The notes under the pieces were generated by a model. That model did no database searches. It saw nothing but the letters and a program-made list of their open reading frames with translations, and was not told where the DNA came from. DNA of 64,000 nucleotides, from the NCBI GenBank assembly GCA_000179315.1, contig ADZZ01000702.1:1-64000 (forward strand), read 5' to 3'. The stretch comes from a delta proteobacterium NaphS2. Lineage in GTDB: Bacteria; Desulfobacterota; DSM-4660; Desulfatiglandales; Desulfatiglandaceae. Shown here in pieces: positions 20,597 through 28,393 of the stretch (position 1 is the stretch's first letter; the number at the start of each line of letters is the position of its first letter). The position numbers were made by a program, and so were the translations under genes.

Positions 20597-20739
20597 AAGT
20601 ATGCGCATCTGCCATGCACTCAGTTTTACCTGATTTTCACATAACATACCAACCATATTATGGAAAAATTGTTGACTTGCGCCTACCGGCATGGCAAAGT
20701 ATGCGCAAAATGATTGTTTATTGCACATACTTTGCCATG
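20597..20739 (+). promoter_or_regulatory. iteron-like sites and palindrome before the transposon genes
   Basis: AAGTATGCGCA occurs at 20597-20607 and 20697-20707, exactly 100 bases apart, and as the inverted variant TGCACATACTT at 20722-20732. The last two sites form a larger inverted repeat, CATGGCAAAGTATG (20690-20703) with CATACTTTGCCATG (20726-20739), just before the first gene. These could be binding sites for the element's own helix-turn-helix protein or transposase. Confidence 0.55.
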
Positions 20740-20747
20740 GGGTGGAT

Positions 20748-21380
20748 ATGGATGCGGAAAAGGCCATCAAGGAATTTCAAAAACGAAAAGTGGTCACAAT
20801 CGAAGAGATTGCGGATCTCCTCGATTCTTCCGTGACCACCGCCAGAAGACAACTGAAAAAATGGCGGACTTACACGAGCTTTAATATGAATGGGCGTTAT
20901 TACAGTCTTCCGGGAATTCCGCGATTTGATGAACACGGCATATGGAAATACCGGGAGATCCTTTTTTCACAATACGGAAACCTTATGCAGACAATTTCTC
21001 AGCTTATCGAGAGATCTGAAACGGGATTGAATGCCAGACAGATTGCCCAACTGGTTGAAATTGTCCCTAACAGTTCCGTTTTTTCCCGGCTGCAGCATGC
21101 TCCGGGAATCCGACGAGAAAAGCATCAAGGACGTTTTGTATACTTCTCCGAGGAAAAATATCAGGAGCAAAAATCGGGATTGTCCAGACCGCATCATGTA
21201 AGATTTCCGACAGATTCGGAAAGCGTGATGATTCTTGTTCAACTTGTCAAATACCCTCATAGCAGCATCGAGGAACTGTTCGAAAGAGTTGCAGAGCAGG
21301 GAATCCGGATTGAACCTCAGGTAATTGAGGCTTTTCTGAACCATCATGGTCTGTTAAAAAAAATTCCGGATACAAAGTGA
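20748..21380 (+). CDS. transposon-encoded helix-turn-helix protein
   Basis: 210 residues from the ATG at 20748, which has GGGTGG upstream; an upstream in-frame ATG at 20691 lies inside the palindrome and was rejected. An N-terminal winged helix-turn-helix (RKVVTIEEIADLLDSSVTTARRQLKKW, about residues 8-35) is followed by a second possible one (GLNARQIAQLVEI, then SSVFSRLQHAPGIRREK). It may bind the palindrome just upstream and control transposition. Its stop overlaps the GTG of the next gene (GTGA). Confidence 0.65.
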   Translation: MDAEKAIKEFQKRKVVTIEEIADLLDSSVTTARRQLKKWRTYTSFNMNGRYYSLPGIPRFDEHGIWKYREILFSQYGNLMQTISQLIERSETGLNARQIAQLVEIVPNSSVFSRLQHAPGIRREKHQGRFVYFSEEKYQEQKSGLSRPHHVRFPTDSESVMILVQLVKYPHSSIEELFERVAEQGIRIEPQVIEAFLNHHGLLKKIPDTK

Positions 21381-21616
21381 TCCGTTGCCTTAAGGACCAT
21401 ATTGAAAAAGTTGTGGAAGGTGTCTGTGCAGGCAACCTGTTTTTCGAAATGCCAACAGTACACTTCTTTTCAGAAGAGGCCTTCTGTTTCGGGAACAATA
21501 AAGTGTTAAAGACGCGGGAAAAGAAAGTCGTGACCCTGGATATCGGCGCATTCCGGGCCAAAGAAACCATCATGCAATCGGAGGATGACGGTAAGGTATA
21601 CACTTGCCGAGAGTGA
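21377..21616 (+). CDS. transposon small gene, probable N-terminal part of the transposase
   Basis: 79 residues starting at GTG in GTGA overlap with the upstream gene. It ends KVYTCRE and a stop. The transposase frame overlaps its last 13 bases in the -1 frame and starts with no N-terminal domain of its own. In related transposases I would expect a Cys-containing segment directly before the FGYDVIVYVG motif. So this piece may be the transposase N terminus joined by a -1 frameshift, or it may be a separate coupled protein. Confidence 0.5.
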   Translation: MIRCLKDHIEKVVEGVCAGNLFFEMPTVHFFSEEAFCFGNNKVLKTREKKVVTLDIGAFRAKETIMQSEDDGKVYTCRE

Positions 21617-23163
21617 AGAGCCTTGCACCGCACCGGTGTACATTTGGCTATGACGTTATTGTATATGTGGGGTATGCCCTCTTTGTTCACTGCCGCAGCG
21701 AAAAGGACATTGTGAGTGAATTGGCTCGGAAAAACATCTCGATTTCTGATAGAGAAGTGAGTTTTTTAGGCAAGAAGTTTGTCACCTACCTTGCCGTGGC
21801 CCATCGCGAAAGTCGCCAAAAAATAAGAAGCGCGATGGATCAGCGCGGCGGATATATCCTTCACGTTGATGGAACATGCGAGGGCGATAGCCCACACCTG
21901 TTTACAGGTCTGGACGGTATTGCCGAAGTCGTTCTGGACAATATAAAAATCCCTTCGGAACAAAGCGAGTTGCTCATTCCGTTCTTTGAAAAAATCAAAG
22001 GGCAATACGGCGACCCAATCGCCTTGGTTCACGACATGGGAAAGGGAATCCTTTCGGCTATTGCAGCGGTATTCCCGGGAACACCTGATTTTATCTGCCA
22101 TTTTCATTTTTTAAGAGATATCGGCAAGGACTTGATGGAAGATGAATACAAAAAAATCAGGAATCGCCTCAAAAAGCACAAGATCCGTGGTTCGCTTCGA
22201 CGGATGGCCAAGAGTCTTGAAAGAACTGCTGTTCAAGACCGCAAGGTAATGGAGCAACTAAATGCCGGCATAAAGCATGGGGATGTCAGAACCGGTGCCG
22301 AAATGTCGATCGCGTCCGCATTTGCTTTGATTCAGTGGGTTTTTGATATTTCGGCGGAACTGAATGGATATGGCTTTCCTTTCGATCTTCCTCACCTCGC
22401 TTTCTATCACAGATTGAAAACGGTTTACACCCTTGTTGAGGCAATTTGGGAAAGCCCGCACAAATACGAAAAGACGCATAAGCCTCTTCACAAGCTTTTC
22501 AGATTGATCAAGCCAGTCATGGCTGATCAAACCCTAAAAAGATCAGCCAAAGCCCTCGATAAGAAAGCAGAGATCTTCAATGCACTGCGAGAGGCGCTCC
22601 GCATCGCACTTCCAGAAGGAAAAAATGGCCTCAATGATGATGGCGATGATACGGATATGAAAACGATCAAGGAAAAGGTAGCAGCGTTCCAGGAAAAATT
22701 AAAATCTGAAGAAACCTTGTCAAAGAGAGATGAATACAAAAAGATGATTCAGCAGATAGATACATATTGGGATAAGCTCTTCGCAGATCCCATCTCTGTT
22801 CATACCGCTACTGGAGAACAACTTATCCAGCCCCAACGAACCAACAATATTCTGGAGCGCTTTTTCAGGGATCTCAAAAGAAAATACCGCAAAAAAACAG
22901 GGACAATTTCTTTGAACAAGACATTGAAAACAATCCTCTCGGACACTCCCCTCGTCAAAAACCTTGAGAACAAGGAGTATCTCGACATTATACTTGATGG
23001 TTGCAATACGCTGGAACAACGTTTTGCGCGGGTTGACAGCAAATTGGTTTTGCAGGAATTAGACAAAAAAAGGAAGGAAACAGGCAGGCTCCCACAGATT
23101 TTGAAAAAGATGATACGGGAACCGGCGTTCCCTCGAAAACTGGGAGAATTGTTTGGTTGTTAA
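21604..23163 (+). CDS. DDE transposase
   Basis: 519 residues from a TTG at 21604 with AAGG 8 bases upstream. Likely catalytic residues are Asp89 (YILHVDGTCEGD), Asp144 (IALVHDMGKGIL) and Glu418 (RTNNILERFFRDLKRKYRK). A CHFHF motif (165-169) follows the second Asp. A long helical insertion lies between the second Asp and the Glu, as in IS256/Mutator-like enzymes. The FDGIAEVVLDNIKIPSE-like segment (TGLDGIAEVVLDNIKIPSE, 101-119) is also a family landmark. It cuts and joins the element's ends. It looks intact apart from the question of its N terminus. Confidence 0.85.
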   Translation: MPRVKSLAPHRCTFGYDVIVYVGYALFVHCRSEKDIVSELARKNISISDREVSFLGKKFVTYLAVAHRESRQKIRSAMDQRGGYILHVDGTCEGDSPHLFTGLDGIAEVVLDNIKIPSEQSELLIPFFEKIKGQYGDPIALVHDMGKGILSAIAAVFPGTPDFICHFHFLRDIGKDLMEDEYKKIRNRLKKHKIRGSLRRMAKSLERTAVQDRKVMEQLNAGIKHGDVRTGAEMSIASAFALIQWVFDISAELNGYGFPFDLPHLAFYHRLKTVYTLVEAIWESPHKYEKTHKPLHKLFRLIKPVMADQTLKRSAKALDKKAEIFNALREALRIALPEGKNGLNDDGDDTDMKTIKEKVAAFQEKLKSEETLSKRDEYKKMIQQIDTYWDKLFADPISVHTATGEQLIQPQRTNNILERFFRDLKRKYRKKTGTISLNKTLKTILSDTPLVKNLENKEYLDIILDGCNTLEQRFARVDSKLVLQELDKKRKETGRLPQILKKMIREPAFPRKLGELFGC

Positions 23164-23283
23164 GCAAAATCAAGGCCAACCGTTATTTTCGGCCATAGCA
23201 TTTTCCTCATTGCCAAAGGAGATCCAGAGTCAAGCACGAGCAGCGTATCAACAATTCAGCCAAAACCCATATTCGAGGTGGTT

Positions 23284-23949
23284 ATGAAAAAGATCAGTCT
23301 GGGAATAATTGGTCTAATTATTCTTTTTTCTCCGTCCGGCGGTAATGCCGCCTATCTGATCGAGTTGAAAGACGGTTCTCAGATTACCGCTTCCGGATAC
23401 CGGGAGGAGGGGGACGAATTTAAAATTGAGCGCTTTGGTGGAGTTATCGGGATCAAAAAGGATCGCGTCATCAGTATTGAAGAAATTGAGGATCGACCCC
23501 AGGAGATCATTCGGTCCCATGATGAAAAAGCGAATTCCCCGGAAACAGATGCAATCAAAAAACATGAAACCGCTCACGGGCCTTTGAACGAAAAAGCGGA
23601 CCAAGAGAACGCTACGAAAAAAGAAGAAGAAAGTCCGGCGAAAAAAAACTCCAATACAACCAAACAAAAAACGGACCGGAAAACAGATAAAACAGCCGCA
23701 GCAGGTGAAGATGATTCAAAGAATGGCCTAAATAGAGAAGAAGTTGTTGATAAAAAAAGAGAAATCCTCGCTCAAAAAGAGTTCGTTAAATTGGCTTTCA
23801 AGGAAGCAAAACGGACTGGTGATAAGAAAGAAATCGACAAACAATGGAAAACTCTTTCACTTTTGGAGCAAGAACTCGCTGAGATGCGTAAAAAGGTGCG
23901 AGCTGTCAATGGAGGAAGGTTGCCGTCTTGGTGGAAGGAAGTTGAGTAG
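23284..23949 (+). CDS. exported charged protein of unknown function
   Basis: 221 residues from the ATG at 23284, preceded by GAGGTGG. A signal peptide (MKKISLGIIGLIILFSPSGGNAA) is followed by a small domain (YLIELKDGSQITASGYREEGDEFKIERFGGVIGIKKDRVISIEEIE) that looks like a short beta barrel. A long Lys/Glu-rich low-complexity stretch and a coiled-coil end follow (about 90-215). It probably works in the periplasm. It ends 2 bases before the convergent PilX-like gene, so its context is the minor-pilin cluster. Its ATG overlaps the stop of the broken toxin frame. Confidence 0.65.
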   Translation: MKKISLGIIGLIILFSPSGGNAAYLIELKDGSQITASGYREEGDEFKIERFGGVIGIKKDRVISIEEIEDRPQEIIRSHDEKANSPETDAIKKHETAHGPLNEKADQENATKKEEESPAKKNSNTTKQKTDRKTDKTAAAGEDDSKNGLNREEVVDKKREILAQKEFVKLAFKEAKRTGDKKEIDKQWKTLSLLEQELAEMRKKVRAVNGGRLPSWWKEVE

Positions 23950-23951
23950 AT

Positions 23952-25346
23952 TTAAGGTGTCTTGACATCCCGCCAAGTAGTGAGGACCAAGTCTTTGGTT
24001 ATATAATCATCTTTCATGTCGGTATCAAAATAAATTTCCACGCTATTAACTATTTCAACTCGTTGGCCAATAAGAGCACCATAAATATCGGCGCTGTTCT
24101 TCATTTCTATGTCAATATAAGGAGCGTAAATAAAACCGCTGAAGTCAACGCTGTTGCCGATAATTATCTCATCAGTACTGCTCTGCGAGTTCGCGAAAAT
24201 GGCAAAGTCTGACGGAGCGCCCATCGTGCAAGTAAAGTTTGGTGGAGAGGCTGTATCACAGCATCCACAGGAAGGAGCAGTTCCTGCTGGATCTGAAGGG
24301 TCAGTACAAGAATTGTCAATTGTGTTTATGACCTGCGATCCGGTATCAGCTCTGAACGACCCTGTCACGTAAATATGAACCGGGCCAGTCGTTGTGTCAA
24401 TGTATAAGATGCCGTTGTTTCTTACTAATACATCCGTGAAATAGTATTCCGCTCCTCCCGGTTTCCCTTTCAATGTAAGCGTGTCACCGCCTTTAACATC
24501 GATTGTGGGACCTGATCCGATTGAACCATCCGGATCAATCGCAGAACTATTATCATTGCTTCCGGGAAGAGTCGTGAATTTACTTGCATATTCTCCACCA
24601 ACAACGCCCAGAGGATCGGGATCTACACGGTTAATATCTTCGCCTTTTTCACCATAAACAGTCCCCCCGTAATCTCTCAAAATCCCTTCAGTTCCAGCCC
24701 CATCATCACCAAGCGCCACATCGCCATCTACGTTACAACTATTTCGTAGTATCATTTCTTCATTCGAACCTGCATCCCCTTCATGGGTGCTTGTGCCAGA
24801 GCTAGGAGCAGTTCCACTGGAACTGCTATAACTATAGATGCCCGCTGTATTACCAACGTCAACTTGCTTATCACCGAACACCGCAAAGTCTATGACTGGT
24901 TTGAACTTGGCTGTTACGGTTATGGTGGATGTGCTGTTATTAGGACCGTTGCCGGTAGAAGTGTACATGTACGTATTGGGGTTGTCATATATTAAAGTGA
25001 GGCCAGGATCTTCAAGAACAAATCCGTATCCACTTGGATTAGAGAAAGAAGAAAGGGATGCGGAATTAGCGTCTGTCGGATTTGTGTGATCGCCTATAGC
25101 GGTTGGCAAAGTGAAAGTCTGCGGATCGGCCTTTAATCCAGCTTCAATCATTGCCTTTCCATATTCAATCCCTGCTGCTGCGTCTGAAAAGGCTTCGGCG
25201 CTGGCTTCATAGTTGTTACCAATTTTGATGTCGGTTGTGGTAATGACAACTGCGGCTGTTCCCAGCATGCCCAGAAGCGCCACGAACATGAGAGAAATGA
25301 CTAGGGCGATTCCTCGCTCATCTTTTTTATATGGCAGCGTTTTCAT
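23952..25346 (-). CDS. PilX-like pilus assembly protein
   Basis: 464 residues. The N terminus KDERGIALVISLMFVALLGMLGTAAVV is the PilX-type prepilin-like helix, without the usual FTLIE. It is followed by a long Ser/Gly/Asp-rich region with beta-helix-like repeats (FAVFGDKQVDVGNTAGIYSY, GDVALGDDGAGTEG) and a Cys-rich stretch (CTDPSDPAGTAPSCGCCDT) that may form disulfides. The last gene of the minus-strand minor-pilin cluster; it likely primes pilus assembly or displays a tip structure. Large secreted PilX proteins of this kind are poorly characterised. Confidence 0.8.
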   Translation of the reverse strand: MKTLPYKKDERGIALVISLMFVALLGMLGTAAVVITTTDIKIGNNYEASAEAFSDAAAGIEYGKAMIEAGLKADPQTFTLPTAIGDHTNPTDANSASLSSFSNPSGYGFVLEDPGLTLIYDNPNTYMYTSTGNGPNNSTSTITVTAKFKPVIDFAVFGDKQVDVGNTAGIYSYSSSSGTAPSSGTSTHEGDAGSNEEMILRNSCNVDGDVALGDDGAGTEGILRDYGGTVYGEKGEDINRVDPDPLGVVGGEYASKFTTLPGSNDNSSAIDPDGSIGSGPTIDVKGGDTLTLKGKPGGAEYYFTDVLVRNNGILYIDTTTGPVHIYVTGSFRADTGSQVINTIDNSCTDPSDPAGTAPSCGCCDTASPPNFTCTMGAPSDFAIFANSQSSTDEIIIGNSVDFSGFIYAPYIDIEMKNSADIYGALIGQRVEIVNSVEIYFDTDMKDDYITKDLVLTTWRDVKTP

Positions 25347-25399
25347 TTCATAACTCCCATTTGATAATCGACTTTAGTTAGCGCTGTGTCACAAAAATT

Positions 25400-26281
25400 T
25401 CAAAACCCCAAATTTGGCGGCGTAATGATGGATCGAAGGTCATACGTTCGATACCCGCCATTCTGTGCATAACCAGGATCTTTCTTGTCGGTGCGGGAAG
25501 TCAGAGGATTAATCTCCACACCCATGATGTCTCCCGATGCAGGGACCTGGGTGATCTGCATGTCGACGATGTTTTCGGCCATGGGCTGGCGCCCTGCATC
25601 CAGGTTTTCATCTCTTTTTAGGGTATACGATCCGTCGTCATCCTGTACTATTTCGTAGCTGATAACTTTAACCACACAGATTTCGACGATATGATTGCCG
25701 GAAGCATCGTCGTGAGTAAAACTATTCGATAAGCCTTGATTGCCGCTGGCGCTCGGATCGGTGTCGATAGTGAGGGTATTTCCTGAAATCGCGGTAACAA
25801 TCGCCGATTCAAGGCCATTGATGCAAATGTTGCTCTTGTCATCATTGGCGTTAATGTCGGCCGCTGAGTCGACTGTAATAGACGTGGCGCCTTTAGGTGC
25901 ATCAGCTGCGAGTGTTGTTACCGGGCCATCGAGGCAGCCTGCAACATGAAGGATATCACTCCCCAATGCACCGGCGCCATCCTCAATGACGATGGGATCA
26001 TTTCCAAAGGTAACGCCGCTGACCCATGTGATCCAGTTGGAGAGCGGAAGGTGTTTGGTAGCCACTCCATAACCGCTCATCATGATTTCACCGGTCATGA
26101 GGTCCATGGCCGCCCTGCCATTTTGAATCATCTCCGATACCTGCTGCTGTGCATCGTAGGTCTTCTGCTGAAAAGTAAATGTACTTGAGAGAGCGGCCAC
26201 GACAATCAAGAGGATGGCCAGTGTCACCAGCAGCTCAACCAGTGTAAATCCTCTTTCATTATCAATTGATGAAATATGCAT
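25400..26281 (-). CDS. PilW-like minor pilin
   Basis: 293 residues beginning MHISSIDNERGFTLVELLVTLAILLIVVAALSSTF, a type IV prepilin leader with G/FTLVE cleavage site. The following QKTYDAQQQVSEMIQNGRAAMDLMTGEIMMSGYG is characteristic of PilW. The C-terminal globular part is Asp/Ser-rich. It should be a tip-complex minor pilin and acts with the PilV-like and FimT-like proteins encoded upstream. Confidence 0.88.
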   Translation of the reverse strand: MHISSIDNERGFTLVELLVTLAILLIVVAALSSTFTFQQKTYDAQQQVSEMIQNGRAAMDLMTGEIMMSGYGVATKHLPLSNWITWVSGVTFGNDPIVIEDGAGALGSDILHVAGCLDGPVTTLAADAPKGATSITVDSAADINANDDKSNICINGLESAIVTAISGNTLTIDTDPSASGNQGLSNSFTHDDASGNHIVEICVVKVISYEIVQDDDGSYTLKRDENLDAGRQPMAENIVDMQITQVPASGDIMGVEINPLTSRTDKKDPGYAQNGGYRTYDLRSIITPPNLGF

Positions 26282-26302
26282 ATGGATCTCATTAAGCCAA
26301 TT

Positions 26303-26713
26303 TCATGGCTCGGCCAGAATCGTCTTAATCTGCACCTGGTGCGCATCGGACGCTCCCCAGTAAACCGTAACGGTAACTTCTTTCATGTCCGTGGCCGGGG
26401 TGTCATTGCTGACGGTTACTTCCCTCTGGTATTCGGAAAACGGGCTGGCGCATGCAGCTTTTGTCTCACTGACCGCGCTGGCGTACCCATCCGCACGAAG
26501 GTCTTCAAGTTTGTCCTCGGCCAATGTTGTGGCGGTGGTCAGGTCATCGCTCAGTTTGTTTGCTTTGATGATCGAGCCAGTGAGCGTCGCCATACCGAGC
26601 AGACCGACGGAGAGCACCACAATCGCCACAAGCAATTCAATCAGCGTAAAACCTTTTGTTCCCAAACCCAATCGCTGTTTTTCCGGATGGCCGTTCACGA
26701 TGAGTCCCCACAT
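26303..26713 (-). CDS. PilV-like minor pilin
   Basis: 136 residues. TKGFTLIELLVAIVVLSVGLLGMATLTGSIIKANK is the prepilin signal and helix typical of PilV/GspI. The leader before the cleavage site is about 20 residues, and a later start may be used. The end of the fimT-like gene overlaps it by 19 bases, consistent with coupling. Confidence 0.88.
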   Translation of the reverse strand: MWGLIVNGHPEKQRLGLGTKGFTLIELLVAIVVLSVGLLGMATLTGSIIKANKLSDDLTTATTLAEDKLEDLRADGYASAVSETKAACASPFSEYQREVTVSNDTPATDMKEVTVTVYWGASDAHQVQIKTILAEP

Positions 26714-27195
26714 TCAGCAATTTTTACACGTCCGGTGATGGAAACCCTGACTTCCTTGCATCCCCCAGCGCCGTTAGAGAGCGTAATGGTAGCGGTGTCA
26801 GAAAGACTTTTCGCAATCCCTTTAGACGTAAATATAGGATTTCCCGTTGAACTAAAAGTTACATTTTCAAAGTTCGCCTGGATGTCTCGGGTTACTATCT
26901 TCTCACCCGTGCTTGCTGCGTCGTTTGCGTCATCATCATCCACAATCTCGTACTGGTTTGCTGATGGGCTTCCAAAAAGTACCACATATTGATTGTTCTG
27001 TTTCACCGCCTCCATGCGGGCATCCATCAAATCCCCCATCACCTGACGGGCCGCGCCGTTCAGTCGCATGCCGGGTAGCAATTTCATGAAAGCGGGAATG
27101 GCGATGGCACCCATAATTCCCATGATTACTACCACCATAATAATTTCCATCACGGTAAAACCGTTATGATTTCTTTTTGAGTTTCTGTCGATCAT
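26695..27195 (-). CDS. GspH/FimT-family minor pilin
   Basis: 166 residues from the ATG at 27195; an alternative in-frame start is at 27207, and neither has a strong ribosome site. HNGFTVMEIIMVVVIMGIMGAIAIPAFMKLLPGMRLNGAARQVMGDLMDARMEAV is the FimT/GspH prepilin start. It ends with a Cys pair region (GAGGCKEVRVSITGRVKIAECGDSS). First gene of the minor-pilin operon. A truncated duplicate of its 5' end and promoter lies at 28436-28699. Confidence 0.88.
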   Translation of the reverse strand: MIDRNSKRNHNGFTVMEIIMVVVIMGIMGAIAIPAFMKLLPGMRLNGAARQVMGDLMDARMEAVKQNNQYVVLFGSPSANQYEIVDDDDANDAASTGEKIVTRDIQANFENVTFSSTGNPIFTSKGIAKSLSDTATITLSNGAGGCKEVRVSITGRVKIAECGDSS

Positions 27196-27396
27196 GAGGC
27201 AGCACATTTATAAATAAAGGAATCTTTGTATTGACAAAGCCCATAATTTGTAATTATTATTCCCCAAAAATATAAATGTCAAGCACTTAGCGATGGAAAT
27301 TCTTAAAGCGGAAGCGGGTTTTGTTGCGAAAATCCGAGGTTCAAAACTTGCCGCGGAATTCAGCCGGGATCAAACGCCGATAACAATTTTATCACT
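27130..27396. repeat. direct duplication of pilin promoter and gene start, copy A
   Basis: 267 bases that are nearly identical to 28436-28699 (264 bases). This copy contains the promoter and first 22 or so codons of the functional FimT-like gene. The copies share the same orientation and bracket the PIN/RHH pair at 27512-28266. Small indels (two bases near 27205, one near 27330) and scattered substitutions separate them. Confidence 0.85.
27254..27282 (-). promoter_or_regulatory. promoter of the minor-pilin operon
   Basis: On the minus strand, TTGACA (27282-27277), a 17-base spacer and TAATAA (27259-27254). It lies about 60 bases upstream of the FimT-like start. The duplicated copy B carries the same sequence at about 28586-28558. 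Confidence 0.5.
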
Positions 27397-27511
27397 GCAA
27401 GTTAATGACATTTGGCTTGGGGTGTATCGCAACAACGGCTAGGATGAGCAGAAGGGGACATCCATGATTTTATGCGTTTTTCTCGTTCTTGATATGAACC
27501 ATCACATGGAT

Positions 27512-27799
27512 TCAGGACGAAAACGTTTTCAGGCTGTTCAAGACATCTTCGGCGTGAATGTTTCCCTTTACGCCCATGTCTGATAGAAGGTCTACCGTCT
27601 CAGAGAGTGTCAATTTCAACAGATCAGAAGCCTCTCTCAGTGTGATCTTGCCGGCCTTGTACTCCTTAGAGATGTAAGATTCAAAGCCCATTCTTGCCAG
27701 TTTTCTCAAAGAGTGGGTGTTTTCAATCTTCTCTGACCGGGATACATAAACAATAGCCTTGTCGATATCCTCCGGGATTCGCATTGATTTTACTTTCAT
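27512..27799 (-). CDS. antitoxin-like protein paired with a PIN toxin
   Basis: 95 residues. The MKVKSMRIPEDIDKAIVYVSRSEKIENTHSLRKLARMGFESYISKEYKAGKITLREASDLLKLTLSETVDLL stretch suggests a ribbon-helix-helix start followed by a helical UPF0175-like region. Its start overlaps the stop of the PIN gene by four bases. In this pair the PIN gene comes first. The protein should bind and neutralise the PIN toxin. Confidence 0.7.
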   Translation of the reverse strand: MKVKSMRIPEDIDKAIVYVSRSEKIENTHSLRKLARMGFESYISKEYKAGKITLREASDLLKLTLSETVDLLSDMGVKGNIHAEDVLNSLKTFSS

Positions 27800-28266
27800 T
27801 TCCCTTTCTCCAGAAGCAATCGGGTCAAGCTGAATTCATCTTCACTGATAAATCCAGACAACTGGTCCAATGCCCAATGTGCCGTATTCGAGGTTATTCG
27901 ACTCTCTTTCTGTAATTGATAGACGATAAGCCCCGGCAAAATGAAGCGGATCCCGTGGGCTCTTAGACGGCGGGTCAGTTTTGCATCGTCTGTTGCCACC
28001 GCATCGTATTTTTCTTTTTCAAAAAATGCAAGCAACGCATGATCCCCTTTTGTATAATCCAAAGGAGATTCAATAACGTCAATGATTCCGAATGAGAGGT
28101 TTTGCTCTACCGCAAATGCATCTGCACATCCCTTTACTTTACCGGCATCGACAACTTCTCGTTTTACCGTTCCAGGAATAGAGATGGTTGCATTTTCTGC
28201 TACGAGTTCTTTCAGCCCGGCTTTCGTCAGTTTGATCAGGCAATCGGCATCCATTAAGAGTCTCAT
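27796..28266 (-). CDS. PIN-domain protein, toxin of a reversed pair
   Basis: 156 residues from ATG 28266; an earlier in-frame ATG at 28275 is too close to the -10 box. MRLLMDADCLIKLTKAGL carries the first acidic residues, SIPGTVKREVVDAGK the second region, and YDAVATDDAKLTRRLRAHG the later Asp pair of a PIN fold, although the last part is less typical. It is followed directly by the antitoxin-like gene (ATGA overlap). The pair lies between two copies of the pilin promoter region. Confidence 0.8.
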   Translation of the reverse strand: MRLLMDADCLIKLTKAGLKELVAENATISIPGTVKREVVDAGKVKGCADAFAVEQNLSFGIIDVIESPLDYTKGDHALLAFFEKEKYDAVATDDAKLTRRLRAHGIRFILPGLIVYQLQKESRITSNTAHWALDQLSGFISEDEFSLTRLLLEKGK

Positions 28267-28270
28267 GTGC

Positions 28271-28318
28271 CCCATTGTATAAAATGGGCTACGAATAAGT
28301 CAATATTAAAATATTCGT
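28271..28318 (-). promoter_or_regulatory. promoter and palindromes of the PIN/antitoxin pair
   Basis: On the minus strand, TTGACT (28303-28298), 16-base spacer, TATACA (28281-28276), ending at the first ATG. CCCATT/AATGGG (28271-28288) surrounds the -10 and ACGAATA/TATTCGT (28291-28318) surrounds the -35, both perfect. Transcription would start only a few bases before the ATG at 28266, so the mRNA may be almost leaderless. Confidence 0.55.
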
Positions 28319-28393
28319 GGCTTTTTTATCTTTTGGGTGATCTTACTCGGGGTATGGTGAAAGGTCTTTTTATGCACCTGGCATGACTCTCGC

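Larger units (their letters stand above)
20519..23198 (+). mobile_element. complete transposon with 22-bp inverted repeats and 8-bp target duplication
   Basis: A 2680-base element. CTATGGCCGAAAATAACGGTTG at 20519-20540 is repeated perfectly and inverted at 23177-23198. Both sides are flanked by the direct repeat CATTTTCC (20511-20518 and 23199-23206). It encodes a DNA-binding protein, a small protein and a DDE transposase in overlapping frames. The 8-base duplication and the CxHxH-like motif in the transposase point to the IS256/Mutator-like or ISNCY type. It sits in codon 14 of a RelE-like toxin gene. Confidence 0.92.
20477..23287 (+). pseudogene. RelE-like toxin gene split by a transposon and truncated
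   Basis: Reading from the GTG at 20477 gives VKSGTTRIFRNAFS. After removing the transposon and one copy of its 8-base target repeat, the frame continues at 23207 as SLPKEIQSQARAAYQQFSQNPYSRWL and stops at 23287. This closely resembles the first half of a RelE-family toxin (MKSRTT.FR..F..LP..VQ.QARAAY..F..NPYHPSL), whose members are about 80-90 residues. The second half is lost because the frame runs into the next gene's start. So the toxin carries two lesions, the transposon and a 3' deletion. Confidence 0.7.
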
